A stretch of 58,662 bases of DNA, taken from contig SZWC01000042.1 in assembly GCA_023375785.1 (NCBI GenBank), forward strand, positions 468,090 through 526,751, written 5' to 3'. A model generated the notes under the pieces. It made no database searches. It was given only the letters and a program-made list of their open reading frames with translations, and had not been told where the DNA came from. Positions 1 through 18,600 of the stretch are shown here, piece by piece. Position 1 is the stretch's first letter. The number at the start of each line of letters is the position of its first letter. The stretch comes from Penium margaritaceum (lineage: Eukaryota; Streptophyta; Zygnematophyceae; Desmidiales; Peniaceae). The position numbers were made by a program, and so were the translations under genes.

Positions 1-399
1 AGTGGAATTGGGACTGGAATCAGGACAGGGATCGCGACTGGGATCGGGACTGGGATCGGGACTGGGATCGGGACTGGGATCGGGACTGGGATCAGGACTG
101 GGATCGTGACTAGGATCAGGACTGGGATCGAGACTGGTATCGAGACAGGGATTAAGACTGCGATCGGGACTGGGATCTGGACTGGGATCAGGACTTAGAT
201 CGATACTAGGATCGCGAGTGGGATCGGGACTGGGATCGTAACTGGGATCAAGACTGGGGTCGAGAACGGGATCAGGACTGGGATCAGGACTGAGATCGGG
301 ACTGAGATCGGGACTGGGATCGGGACTGGGATCGGGATTGGGATCGGGACTAGGATCGGGACTGGGTCCAGGATTGGGATCAGGACTAGGATCGGGACT

Positions 400-1780
400 A
401 TGATCAGGAATGGAATCGGGACTGGGACTGGGACTGGGACTGGGACTGAGACTCAGACTGGGTCTGGGACTGGGACTGGGACTGGGATTGCGACTTGGAC
501 TGGGACCGGGACTGGGACTGGGACTGGGAATGGGACTGGGACTGGGACTGGGACTAGGACTGGCACTAGGACTGGGACTGTGACAGGACTGGGATCGGGA
601 CTCGGAGCAAGACGGAGACCGGGACTGAGATCAGGACTAGGACCAGGACTGGGATCGAGACTTGGAACGGGACTAGGATCGGGACTGGGATCGGGAATGG
701 GATCGGGACTAGGATCGGGACTGGGATCGGGACTGGGATCGGGATTAGGATCGGGACTGGCATCGGATTGGGATCGGGACTGGGATCGTGACTGAGATCG
801 GGACTGGGACCAAGACTGTGATCAGGACTGGGATCAGGACTGGGATCGGGACTGGGATCGGGACTGGGATCGGGACTGGGATCGGGAGTGGGTTCGGGAT
901 TGGGATCGGGACTGGGACTAGGACTGGGACTGAGACTAGGACAGAGACCAGGATTGAGACTGGGAATGGGACGGGGACTTTGATTGGGTCTGGGACTGGG
1001 ACTATGACTGGGACTGGGACTGGGACTGGGACGGAGACTGGGATATGGTATAGGACTAGGACCAAGACTTGGATGGGGACTTGGATCAGGATTGGGATCG
1101 GGGTTGGGATCAGGATTGGGATCTGAACTAGGATCAGGACTGGGCTCGGGACTGGGACCAGGACTGGGATCGGGACTTGGTTCAGGAATAGGATCGGGAC
1201 TGGGACCGGGATTCGGATCGGGACTGGGATCAGGACTGAGATCGGGACTAGGATCAAGACTGGGATCGGGACTGGGATAGGGACTGGGATCGGGACTATG
1301 ATCGGGACTCGGATCGGGACTTGGGTCGGGACTGGGATCTGGGCTAGGATCAGGACAGGGGTTGGGACTGGGATCTGGACTGGGATTGGGACGGGGATCT
1401 GGACTGGGGTCGAGACTGGGTTCGGGACTAGGATCAGGACATGGATCGAGACTGGGATCAGGACTGGGATTCGGACTTGGATCTGGACTGGGATCGGGAC
1501 TAGGATCAGGACTGGGATCGGGAAGGGTATCAGGACTAGGATCGAGACAGTGATCGGGAATGGGATAAGAATGGGATCAGGACTGGTATCAGGACTAGGA
1601 TCAGGATTCGGATCGGGACTGGTATCAGGACTGGGATCGGGACTGGGATCGGGATTGTGTTCTGGACTGGGATCGATACTGGGATCGGGACTGAGATCAG
1701 GACGGGGATCGAGATTGGGATCGGGACAAGGTTCGCAACTTGAATCGGGACTGAATTCGGGACTTGGATCGAGACTCCGA
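400..1780 (+). repeat. Satellite A higher-order block, copy 1
   Basis: The order of variant monomers between about 400 and 1280 reappears 2709 bp downstream. For example, the irregular string CGGAGCAAGACGG lies at 603 and again at 3312, and the string around 791 matches that around 3500. A related module follows at 6009 and 8309. The satellite is therefore organised in kilobase-scale higher-order units and not only in 12-bp repeats. The block limits are approximate. Confidence 0.8.
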
Positions 1781-2475
1781 TGATGATTGGGATCAGGGCT
1801 CGGATCGGGACTGGAATCAGGACTGGGAACGAGACTGGGATCGGGACTAGGATCGCGACTGGCATGGGGACTAGGACTAAGACTGGAGTCAGGACTGGGA
1901 TCAGGACTGGGGTCGTAACTAGGATCAAGACTGGGGTCGGGACTGGGATACGGACTGGGATAATGACTGGGATCGGGACTGAGATCGGGACTAGGATCAG
2001 GACTGGGATCAGGATTGGGATCGGTACTGGGATCGGGACTGGGATCGGGACTCGGATCGGGACTAGGGTCGGGACAGGGATCGGGACTGGGATCAGGACT
2101 ACGATCGGGACTAGAATCGCGACTAGGACTGGGACTGGGACTGAGACTGGGACTGGGATTGGGACTGTGACTGGGATTCGGACGGGGACTGGGACTGGGA
2201 CCGGGACCGGGACTGGGACAAGGACAAGGACTGGGACTGGGACTGGGACTAGGACTGGGACTCGGACTGGGACTGGGACCAGGGCTGGGATCAGGACCGG
2301 GATCAGGATTCGGACCAGGACTGGGATCGGGACTGGGATCGGGACTGAGATCGGGGCTGGGATCGGAACTGAGATCGGGACTGGGATCAGGACAAGGATC
2401 GGGACTGGGATCGGGACTTGTATCGGGACTAGGATCGGGACTGTGATCGTGAGTGGGATTGGGACTGGGATCAGG

Positions 2476-2763
2476 AGTGGAATTGGGACTGGAATCAGGA
2501 CAGGGATCGCGACTGGGATCGGGACTGGGATCGGGACTGGGATCGGGACTGGGATCGGGACTGGGATCAGGACTGGGATCGTGACTAGGATCAGGACTGG
2601 GATCGGGACTGGGATCAGGAGTGGAATTGGGACTGGAATCAGGACAGGGATCGCGACTGGGATCGGGACTGGGATCGGGACTGGGATCGGGACTGGGATC
2701 GGGACTGGGATCAGGACTGGGATCGTGACTAGGATCAGGACTGGGATCGGGACTGGGATTGAG
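2476..2763 (+). repeat. 144-bp tandem duplication within satellite A
   Basis: A segment starting AGTGGAATTGGGACTGG at 2476 is repeated at 2620, exactly 144 bp (12 monomers) later, with near-identical sequence. The same start string also opens the window at position 1. This looks like a recent local expansion by unequal exchange or slippage. Confidence 0.85.
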
Positions 2764-2816
2764 ACAGGGATTAGGACTGCGATCGGGACTGGGATCTGGA
2801 CTGGGATCAGGACTTA

Positions 2817-9075
<6,259 letters not shown>

Positions 9076-9105
9076 GCTGTCCTATCTCACTGCCTTGACA
9101 GATGC

Positions 9106-9113
9106 AAGGGGGA
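9106..9113 (+). other. Polypurine tract of element 1
   Basis: The purine run AAGGGGGA lies directly against the first base of the LTR at 9114. In LTR retrotransposons this tract primes plus-strand DNA synthesis and always sits immediately upstream of the 3' LTR. Its presence identifies the downstream LTR as the 3' copy and gives the element plus-strand orientation. Confidence 0.8.
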
Positions 9114-9184
9114 TGTCAGAATTGTGACTCTGTCAAGGTAGTATAATTGATGGGTTCTCCCGAGGAGCCTCTGAGTCTTCTCCT

Positions 9185-9199
9185 CTCGGAAATTCCGAG
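9185..9199. promoter_or_regulatory. 15-bp dyad in LTR of element 1
   Basis: CTCGGAA and TTCCGAG are perfect inverted 7-mers separated by one A. The site is in the left (U3-like) part of the LTR, where a protein-binding dyad would be plausible. No function can be shown from sequence. Confidence 0.4.
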
Positions 9200-9320
9200 C
9201 ACTCTCAATAACGATTCAAGCCTCGGCATGAACTACCTTGGTCCGCATCACACACAAACCGTTGACGATGAAGACCGGTGAATGGCACAATACGGAGTAA
9301 TCTCCTAATAAGCAACTCGA

Positions 9321-9336
9321 CCGTACGCACGTACGG
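9321..9336. promoter_or_regulatory. 16-bp dyad upstream of TATA-like sites in LTR of element 1
   Basis: CCGTACG and CGTACGG are perfect inverted 7-mers around a central CA. The TATA-like strings TATACAA (9341-9347) and TATAAG (9386-9391) follow closely, so this could be part of the LTR promoter. The promoter call is inference. Confidence 0.4.
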
Positions 9337-9772
9337 CTAGTATACAAGAAGCCGTTGCATATGGTTTGTCCTGTTCTGTCTTTGATATAAGGAAGATGGT
9401 CATTCCCTCCCTATTCAACCAGAACAGTTCTTCCCATCCTGTTCCCCCTTGGTTCCGCAGCATCGCCGCCGTTTGTTTGCTCAGCTCACACCTCGCATTA
9501 CTTGCCTTCGTCAGCCTCTCTCAGCCCTTTGCTCAGCCGATCCCGCTTCTTCACCCGGCACTCCTACTCAGCCAACCATCACTCATCTCGCTAGCACTCT
9601 CTCACACCAACTTGTATATCTCGCCTACCTCACGTCTCAGCCTCATTCAACCTCCCGTGACAAACGTCTTGGGACCGTAATCGCTTATGTCACCGTGCTG
9701 ACGTACTCGTGCATGTTCCAATGCTTATGCCTGTTCTACTACTGTCTTCCCTACGCTTGCATTATTCTGACA

Positions 9773-10860
9773 GGCTTTGGTTTATGTGACCCGGCTTTGG
9801 TTCTTGTGACCCGGCGTTGGTTTCTGTGACCCGGCTTTGGTTTCTATGACCCAGCTTTGGGGTTTGTAATCCGGCTTTGGTTTATGTGACCCAACTTTGG
9901 TTTCTGTGACCGGCTTTGGTTTTTGTGACTTGTCTTTGGTTTCCGCGACCCATCTTTGGACCCTCTGTGACCCGGCTTTGGTTTTGTGACCCGGCTTTGG
10001 TATCTGTAATCCAGCTCTGGTTTCTGTGACCGAGCATTGGTTTCCGTGACCCGGCTTTGATTTCTGTAATCCGGCTTTGGATTCTGTAACCCGACTTTGG
10101 TTTCTGTGACCCGGCTTTGGTTTCTGTGACAGGTCTTTGGTTTCTATGACCCGGCTTTGGACCCTCAGTGACCCGGCTTTGGTTTATGTGACATGGCTTT
10201 GGTTTCTATCACCCGCCTTTGGTCCTATGACCCAGCTTTGGTTTTTTTGACCCGGGGGTGGTTGCTGTGAACCAGCTTTGGTTTTTGTGATCGAGTTTTG
10301 GTTTCTGTGACTCGGTTTTGGTTTGTGTGAGATGGTTTTGGTTTCTGTGACCCATATTTGGTTTTTTTGACCCGGCTTTTGTTTATGTGATCCGGCTTTG
10401 GTTTATGTGACCTGTCGTTGGTTTATGTGACCCGGCTTTCGTTTCCGCTACATGGCTTTGGTTTCTGCGACCCGGCTTTGGTTTCTATGACCCGGCCTAG
10501 GTTTATGTGATCCGGCTTTGATTTCTCTGACCCGGCTTTTGTTTCTGTGACCCGGCTTTGGTTTTTGTGACCCGGCTTTGGTTTTTGTGACTCGGCTTTG
10601 GTTTATGTGACCCGGCTTTGGTTTCTTTGAATCGGCTTTGATTACTGTGACCCGGCTTTTGTTTGTGTGACCCGGCTTTGGTTTATGTGACCCGACTTTG
10701 GTTTTTGTGACGCAGCTTTGGTTTTTGTGACCCAACTTTGGTTCCTATGACCCGGCTTTGGTGCCTGTGACCCGACTTTGGTTTCTATGGCTTGGATTTG
10801 GTTTATGTGACCTAGCTTTGGTTTATAAGACCCGGCTTTTAGTTTCTATGAACCGGCTTT
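9773..10860 (+). repeat. Satellite B, left arm (20-bp unit)
   Basis: About 54 tandem copies of a 20-bp unit close to CTTTGGTTTCTGTGACCCGG begin at the base after the LTR. Units vary by substitution and by occasional length changes of 1-4 bases. The array runs in one orientation up to 10860 and then reverses. Confidence 0.95.
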
Positions 10861-10873
10861 AGTCACGGGAAGG

Positions 10874-11726
10874 AAAGCCGGGTCACATGACCCAAAGCCG
10901 GGTCACAAAAACCAAGTCCAGGTCAGAGAAACGAAAGCCGGGTCACATAACCCAAAGCCGGGTCACAGAAACCAAAGACGGGTCACACAAACCAAATCGG
11001 GTCACATAAACCAAAGCCGGGTCATAGAAACCAAAGCCAATCCACAAAAACCAAAGCCGGGTCACATAAACCAAAGCCGGGTCATAGAAACCAAAGCCGG
11101 GTCACAGAAACCAAAGCCGGGTCATATAAACCAAAGCCATGTCACATAAACCAAAGCCGGATCACATAAACCAAAGCTGGGTCACAGAAACCAAAGCCGA
11201 GTCAACAAACCAAAGCCGGAGCACAAAAACCAAAGCCCGGTCATAGAAACACAAATCAGGTCACATAAACCTAACCCGGGTCTCAGAATCCAAAGCCGGA
11301 TCACAGAAACATAAGCCAGATCACAGAAACCAATGCCAGGTCACAGAACCAAAGCCGGGTCACAGAAACCAAAGCCAGGTCAGAGAAACCAAAGCGAGGT
11401 CACATAAACCAAAGCTGGGTCTCAGAAACCAAAGCCGGGTCCCAGAGACCAAACCAGGGACCCAAAAACCAAAGCCGGGTCACAAAACCAAAGCTGCGTC
11501 ATAGAAACCAAAGCCGGGTCACAGAAACCAAAACCGGGTCAAATAAACCAAAGCCGAGTCACAAAACCAAAGCCGGGTCACATAAACCAAAGCCGGTTCA
11601 CAGAAACCAGAGTCCGTCATAGAAACCAAAGCCAGTCACAGAAACCAAAGCCGGGTCAAAAACACCAAAGCCGGGTCACAAAAACCAAAGCCATGTGACA
11701 GAAACCAAATCCGGATCACGGAAATC
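10874..11726 (-). repeat. Satellite B, right arm in inverted orientation
   Basis: The same 20-bp satellite continues as its reverse complement (about ACCAAAGCCGGGTCACAGAA, roughly 43 units). The switch is centred at 10861-10873: CCGGCTTT ends at 10860 and AAAGCCGG starts at 10874, with 13 bases between. The two arms form a head-to-head inverted array of about 2 kb. Confidence 0.95.
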
Positions 11727-14700
11727 AGTTGGGCACTAGCTGCGCCCTAGTTCTACCATAGTTAAGCCATATTTGCGTCCTACTTTTGCCCTATTTGCGT
11801 CCTAGTTGCGTCTTTGTTTTGCCCTAGTTGCGCCCTAGTTGCGTTGTAGGTGCGCCCTAGTTGTGTCCTAGTTGCACCCTAGTTGTGCCCTAGTTGTGCC
11901 CAAGTTGCGCCCTAGTTGCACCCTAGTTGCCCCATACTTGCGCCCTAGTTGCGCCCTAGATGCTCCCTAGTTGCGCCCTAGTTGCGCCCTAGTTGCGCCC
12001 TACTTTCACCCTACTCTTGCCCTAGTTGCGCCTCAGTTGGGCACTGGCTGCGCCCAAGTTTTACCCTAGTTGCGCCCTAGCTATGTCCTACTTGTGCCCT
12101 AATTTTACCCCAGTTGCGCCTTAGTTTCGCCTTAGTTGCGCCTTAGTTACACCTTAGTTACACCCTAGTTGCGCCCAAGTTGCGCCCTAGTTGTGCCCTA
12201 GTTGCACCCTAGTTGCGCCCTAGTTGTGCTCTAGTTGCACCCTAGTTGCACCCTAGTTGCGCCCTATTTGTGCTCTAGTTGCACCCTAGTTCCGCCCTAG
12301 TTGCGCCCTAGTTGCCCCCTAGTTGCGCTCTAGTTGTGCCCGGGACCCCTACTTGCGCCCTAGTTGCGCCCTACTTGCACCTTAGTTGCACCCTAGTTGC
12401 GCCCTAGTTGCTCCCTACTTGCGCCCTACTGGCGCCTATTTGCGCCCTAGTTGCGCCTCGGTTGGACACTAGCTACGCCCTAGTTGTCCCCTAATTGCAC
12501 CCTTAGTTCCGTCATACTTGCATCCTAGTTGCGCCTTGGTTGCGCCCTAGTTGCGCCCAACTTGCACACTATTTGCGCCTTAGATGCACCCTAGTTGCGT
12601 CCTAGTTGCGTCCTACTTGCGCCCTAGTTGCACCCTAATTGTGCCCTAGTTGCGCCCTAGTTGCGCCCTCGTTGCGCCCTCGTTGCGCCCTAGTTGCGCC
12701 CTAGTTGCTCCCTAGTTGTGCCCTAGTTGCCCCCACTTGCATCCTAATGGCGCACTAGTTGCGCCCTAGTTGGGCCCTAGTTGCGCTCTAGTTGCGCCCT
12801 AGTTGCGCCCATAGTTGCGCCTTAGTTGTGCCCTAGTTGCGCCCTAGTTGCGCCCTAGTTGCGCCCTAGTTGCGCCTAGTTGCGCCCTAGGTATGCCCTT
12901 GTTGCGCCATAGTTGTGCCCTAGTTGGGCCCATCTTGCGCCCTACTTGCACCCTAGTTGCGCCCTAGTTGCGCCCTACTTGCGCCATAGGTGCATCCTAG
13001 TTGCGCCATAGTTGCACCCTAGTTGCGCCCTTCTTGCGCCCTTATTGCACCAAACTTACACCCTACTGGCGCCCTACTTGCGCCCTAGTTGTGCCTCAGT
13101 TGGGCACTAGCTTCACCCTCGTTGTGATATTGTTGCGCTCTAGTTGCGTCTTACTTGCGCCCTACTTGTGCCCTAGTTGCAACCTAGTTGCGCCATACTT
13201 GCACCCTAGTTGCGCCCTATTTGCGCCCTGAGTGCGTGCCCTAGTTGCTTAGAACTTGCAACATACTTGCGCCTTACTTGCACCATACTTGCGCCCTCAG
13301 TTGGGCACTAGCTACGCCCTAGTTGTACCCTAGTTGCGCACTATCTGCGTCCTACTTGTGCCCTGTTTGCGGCCTAGTTGCGCCTTAGTTTCACCCTAGT
13401 TGCGTCCTAGTTGCTCCATAGGCGAGCCCTAGTTGTGCCCTAGTTGCGCTCTAGTTGTGCCCTAGTTGCGCCCTAGTTGCGCCCAAGTTTCGACCCAGCT
13501 GCGCCCTAGTTGCCCCCAGTTGCGCCCTTATTGCGCCCTATTTGCGCCCTAGTTGCGCCCTAGTTGCACCTTCGTTGCACTCTAGTTGCGACCTAGTTGC
13601 ACCAAAATCGCGCCCTAGCCACGTCCTAGTCGTGCTCTAGTCGCGCCATCGTCGCGCCCTCGTTGCACCCTAGTTGCGCCCTAGTTGCACCCTAGGTACA
13701 CCCTAGTTGCGCCCTACTTGCGCCCTTGTTGCGCCCTCGTTGCGCCCTCGTTGCGCGCTCGTTGCACCCTCGTTGCGCTCAAGTTGCGCCCTTGTTACGC
13801 CATAGTTGTGCCCCACTTGTGCCGTAGTTGCTTACTACTTGCGCCCTACTTGCCCCCATACTTGCGCTCTAGTTGCACCCTTGTTGCGCCCTAGTTGCGC
13901 CCTAGTTGCACCCTAGTTGCGCCCTAGTTGCATCATAGTTGCGTCCTAGTTGCGCCCTAGTTGCGCCCTAGTTGCACTATAGTTGCGCCCTAGCTGCGCC
14001 CTAGTTGCGCCCTAGTTGCACCCTGGTCGCGCCCTAGTGGTGCCCTGGTCACGACCTAGTTGCGCCCTAGTTGCGCCCTAGTTGCACTCTAGTTGCACCA
14101 TATTTGAGCTCTTATTGCACCCTACTTGCGCCCTATTGGCACCCTTCTTGCGCCCTAGTTGTGCCTTAGTTGGGCACTAGCTACGCCCTAGTTGAACTAT
14201 AATTGTGCCCTAGTTGCGTCCTACTTGCGGCCTACTTGTGCGCTAGTTGCGCCTTACTTGCACCCAACTTGCACACTAGTTGCACCCTAGTTGCACCCTA
14301 GTTGCGCCCTAGTTGTGCCCTAGTTGCGCCCTAGTTCGGCCCTGGTTGCGCCCGTGTTGCACCCTATTTGCACCCTAGTTGCACCCTTAGTGCGCCCTAG
14401 CTGCATCCTAGTTGCGTCCTAGTTGTGCCCTAGTTGTTCCCTAGTTGCGCCCTAGTCTCACCCTACATGCGCCCTAGTTACGCCCTAGTTGCACCCTAGT
14501 TGCACCCTAGTTGCGCCCTAGTTGCGGCCTCGTTGCGCCCTCGTCGCGCACTAGTTGCGCCCTCGTTGTGCCCTTGTTGCCCCCTATTTGCGCCCTAGTT
14601 GCACCCTAGTTGCGCCCTAGTTGTGCCCTAGTTGCGACTTAGTTGCGTTCTAGTTGTGCTTTAGTTGCGCTCTAGTTGCGCCCTAGTTGCGCCCTAGTTG

Positions 14701-15665
14701 CGCCCCAGTTGCGCCCTAGTTGCGCCTTAGTTGTGCCCTATTTGCAACTTACTTGCCCACTACTTGCACCCTATTTGCGGCATAGTTGCGCCCTCCTTGC
14801 GCCCTAGTTGCGTCCTAGTTGCGCCCTAGTTGCACCCTAATTGCGCCCTTCTTGCACCCTTATTGCACCCTACTTACGCCCCACTGGCGCCCTACTTGCG
14901 CCCTAGTTGCGCCTTAGTTGGACAATAGCTACGCCCTAATTGTGCCCTAGTTGTACCCTAGTTGCTTCATATCTGCGACCTACTTGCAACCTAGCTGCGC
15001 CCTAGTCGCGCCTTAGTTGCGACCTAGTTGCACCCTAGTTGCGCCCTAGTTGCCCCCTAGTTGCACCCTAGTTGTGCCCTAGTTGCGCCCTAGTTGCGCC
15101 CTGGTTGCACCCTGGTTGCGCACTAGTTGTGCCCTAGTTGCGCCCTAGTTGCATCCTAGTTGCGCCCTAGTTGCGACCTAGTTTTATCATAGTTGTGCCC
15201 TAGTTGGGCCCTAGTAGCACCCTAGTTGCACCCTTGTTGCGCCATAGTTGCGCCCTAGTTGCGCCCTAGTTGCGTCCTAGTTACGCCCTAGTTGTGCCCT
15301 AGTTGCGTCCTAGTTCCACCCTAGTTACGCCCTAGTTGCGCCCTAGTTGTGCCCTAGTTGCGCACTAGCTGCACCCTACTTGCGCCTTTCTTGCGCACTA
15401 CTTGCGTCCTAGTTGCGCCCTAGTTGGCCACTAGCTACGCCCTAACTATACCCAAGTTGCGCCCTAATTGCGTCCTACTTGTGCCCTACTTGCGCCTTAG
15501 TTGCACCTTACTTGCGCCCTAGTTGCGCCTTAGTTGCGCTCTAGATGCGGCATAGTTGCGCCCTAACTGTGCCCTAGTTGCGCCCTAGTTACACCCTAGT
15601 TGCGCCCTAGTTGCACCCTAGTTACACCCTAGTTGCGCACTAGTTACACCCTAGTGGCGCCCTAG
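11727..15665 (+). repeat. Satellite C: 12-bp GTTGCGCCCTAG array
   Basis: About 325 tandem copies of a 12-bp unit, consensus GTTGCGCCCTAG. Common variants change GCG to GTG or GCA, or CTAG to CTTG or CTCG. A landmark close to GTTGGGCACTAGCTACGCC interrupts the pattern at about 11728, 12036, 12461, 13100, 13300, 14170, 14916 and 15424. It is usually preceded by CTACTTGCGCCCTAGTTG, so it marks a higher-order organisation of irregular length. Short open frames (for example 13001-13231) are by-products of the multiple-of-three period. Nothing else was seen in the stretch. Confidence 0.95.
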
Positions 15666-18600
15666 TCTAGTTCCAAAGTATGACACTCTAGTGTCAAAGT
15701 GTGACGCTCTAGTGCCAATGCGTGACACTCTAGTGCCAAAGTGTGTCTCTCTAGTGCCAAAGTGTGTCGCTCTATATCCAAAGCATGACACTCCAGTGCC
15801 AACGTGTGACGATCTGGTGCCAAAAGTGTGAAGTTTTAGTGCCAAAGTGTGATTCTCTTGTGGCAACGCGTGAAGCTCTAGTGCCAAAGTGTGACGCTCT
15901 AGTGTAAAATCTTGAAGCTCCAGTGCCCAAGTGTAACGCTCTAGTGCCAACGTTTGACGCTCTAGTACCAAAATGTGATGTTCTGGTGCCAATGTGTGAC
16001 GCTCTAGTGCCAAGGTATGATGTTCTAGTGCCAAACTGTGACTATCTAGTGCCAATGTGTGACACTCTAGTGCCAAAGTGTGATGCTCTAGTGCCAAAGT
16101 GTGACGCTCTAGTGCCAAAGTGTGGAGCTCTAGTGCCAAAGTATGACGATCTAGTTCCAAAGTGTGACGCTATAGTACCAAAGTGTGACACTCTTGTGCC
16201 AAAGTTTGACGCTCTAGTGCAAAAGTGTGATGCTGTAGTGCCAAAAAGCGACGCTCTAGTGCCAAAGTGTGTGGCTCTAGTTCCAACGTGTGACACTCTA
16301 GTGCCACAGTGTGATGCTCTAGTGCCAAAGTGCGAAGCTCTAGTGCCAAAGTGTGATGCTATAGTGCCAAAGTGTGACGCTCTAGTGCCCAAGTGTGAAG
16401 GTCTAGTGCCAAAGTGTGCCGCTCTAGTACCAAAGTGTGACGTCCTAGTGCCAAAGTGTGAAGCTATAGTGCCAAAGTGTGACGCTTTAGTGCCAATGTG
16501 TGGTGCTCTTGTGCCAAAGTGTAATGCTCTAGTGCCAAAGTGTGACGCTCTTTTGCCAAAGTGTGACGCTCTAGTGCCAAAGTGTGAAGCTATAGTACCA
16601 AAGAGTGACACTTTAGTGCCAATGTCTGAAGTTATAGTGCCAAAGTGTGAAGCTATAGTGCCAAAACATGATGCTATAGTGCCAAAGTGTGACGCTCTAG
16701 TGCCAAAGTGTGACACTCTAGTGCCCAAATGTGACGCTCTAGTCCCAACGTGTGGTGCTCTAGTGCCAAAGTCTGACACTCTAGTGTCAACATGTGACGC
16801 TCTAATGCCAAGGTGTGGAGCTCTAGTGGTAAGGTGTGATGCTCTAGTGCCAAAGTGTGATGCTCTAGTGCCAAAGTGTGAAGCTCTATTGCCAAAATGT
16901 GAAGCTCTAGTACTCAAGTGTGACGCTCTAGTGCCAAAGTGTGATGCTCCAGTGCCAAAGTGTGACTTTCTAGTGCCAAAGTGTGATGCTCTAGTCCCAA
17001 AGTGTGAAGCTATAGTGCTGAATTGTGACGCTCAAGTGCCAAAGTGTGTCGCTCTAGTGCCAAAGTGTGACGCTCTAGTGCCAAAGTGTGACGCTCTAGT
17101 GCCAAAGTGTGATGCACTAGTGCCAAAGTATGAAGCTCTAGTGCCAAAGTGTGACGCTCTAGTGCCAAAGTGTGGCGCTCTAGTGCCAAAATATGACGCT
17201 CTAGTGCCAAAGTGTGATGCTCTAGTGCCAAAGTATGAAGCTCTAGTGCCAAAGTGTGACGCTCTAGTGCCAAAGTGTGGCGCTCTAGTGCCAAAATATG
17301 ACGCTCTAGTGCCAAAGTGTGACGTCCTAATGCCAAACTGTGATGCTCTAGTGTCAAAGTGTGACGCTCTAGTGACAAAGTGTGACGCTCTAGTGCCAAT
17401 GTGTGAGGCTCTGGTGCCAAATTTTGACGATCTAGTGCCCAAGTGTTACTCTCTAGTGCCAATGTGTGAAGCTATAGTGCCAAAGTATGATGCTCTAGTG
17501 TGAAAGAGTGACGCTCTATTGCCAAAGTGTGACGCTCTAGTGCCAACGTGCGATGCTATAGTGCCAAAGTGTGACACTCTAGTTCCAAGGTGTGATGCCC
17601 TAGTGCCAAAGTGTGACTCTCTAGTGCCAACGTATGACGCTCTAGTGCCAAAGTGTGAAGCTCCAGTGTTAAAGTGAGACCCTCTAGTGCGAAAGTGTGA
17701 CGCTCTAGTGCCAAGATGTGACACTATAGTGCCAAAGTGTGACGCTCTAGTGCCAAAGTGTGACACCATAGTGCCAAAGTGGGACACTCTAGTGCCAAAG
17801 TGTGACGCTCTAGTGCCAAATTGTGACGATCTAGTGCCAAAGTGTGACGCTATAGTGCCAAATTGTGACGCTCTAGTGCCAAAGTGTGAAGCTCTAGTGC
17901 CAAAGTGTGACGCTCTAGTGCCAAAGTGTGACGCTATAGTGCCAAATTGTGACGCTCTAGTGCCAAAGTGTGAAGCTCTAGTGCCAAAGTGTGACGCTCT
18001 AGTGCCAAGTTTTGGCGCTGTAGTGCCAAAGTGTGACGCTCTAGTGCCAAAGTGTGACGCCCTAATGCCAAAGTGTGACGCTCTAGTGTCAAAGCGTGAC
18101 GCTCTACTGACAAAGTGTGAATCTCTTGTGCCAAAGTGTGAAGCTCTGGTGCCAAATTGTGACGGTATAGTGCCAAAGTGTGACTCTCCAGTGCCAAAGT
18201 GTGATGCTCTAGTGCCAAAGTGTGACGCTCTAATGCCAAAGAGTGACGCTCTAGTGCCAAAGTGTGACACTCTAGTGTAAAAGTGCGACGCTCTAGTGCT
18301 AAAGTGTGATCCTCTAGTGCCAAGGTGTGACACCCTAGTGCCAAAGTGTGACGTTTGGTGCCAAAGTATGACGCTCTAGTGCTAAAGTGTGAAGCTCTAG
18401 TGCCAAAGTGTGACGCTCTAGTGCCGAAGTGTGACGCTCTAGTGCCAAAGTGTGACGCTCTAGTGCCAAACGGTGACACTCTAGTGCCAGAGTGTGACGC
18501 TCTAGTGCCAAAGTGTGACGCTCTAGTGCCAAAGTGTGATGATCTAAATGGCAAAGTGTGACACTCCATTGCCAAAGTGTGAAGCTCTAGTGCCAATGTG

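Larger units (their letters stand above)
9114..9772 (+). mobile_element. Complete 3' LTR of element 1
   Basis: The 659-bp segment begins TGTCAGAAT and ends ATTCTGACA, a perfect 9-bp terminal inverted repeat with canonical TG...CA ends. A polypurine tract lies just upstream, and the next base starts satellite B. The interior is unique sequence. The right half (about 9440-9660) is pyrimidine-rich, as LTR R/U5 regions often are. No second copy of this LTR is in the window, so the matching 5' LTR and the target-site duplication cannot be tested. Small open frames inside (for example 9366-9680) look non-coding. Superfamily is unassigned: nothing here separates Ty3 from Ty1 types. Confidence 0.85.

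Noticed and set aside
415..600. GGGACT hexamer run as a telomere-type repeat
   Set aside because: It does not match TTAGGG, TTTAGGG or known variants, lies inside a longer 12-bp array and is not at a sequence end.
9366..9829. Two overlapping open frames of 104 and 126 codons as genes
   Set aside because: They lie almost wholly within the LTR, overlap each other in different frames, and the second runs into satellite B.
9773..11726. CRISPR array
   Set aside because: Units are directly adjacent with no unique spacers, and the organism is eukaryotic.
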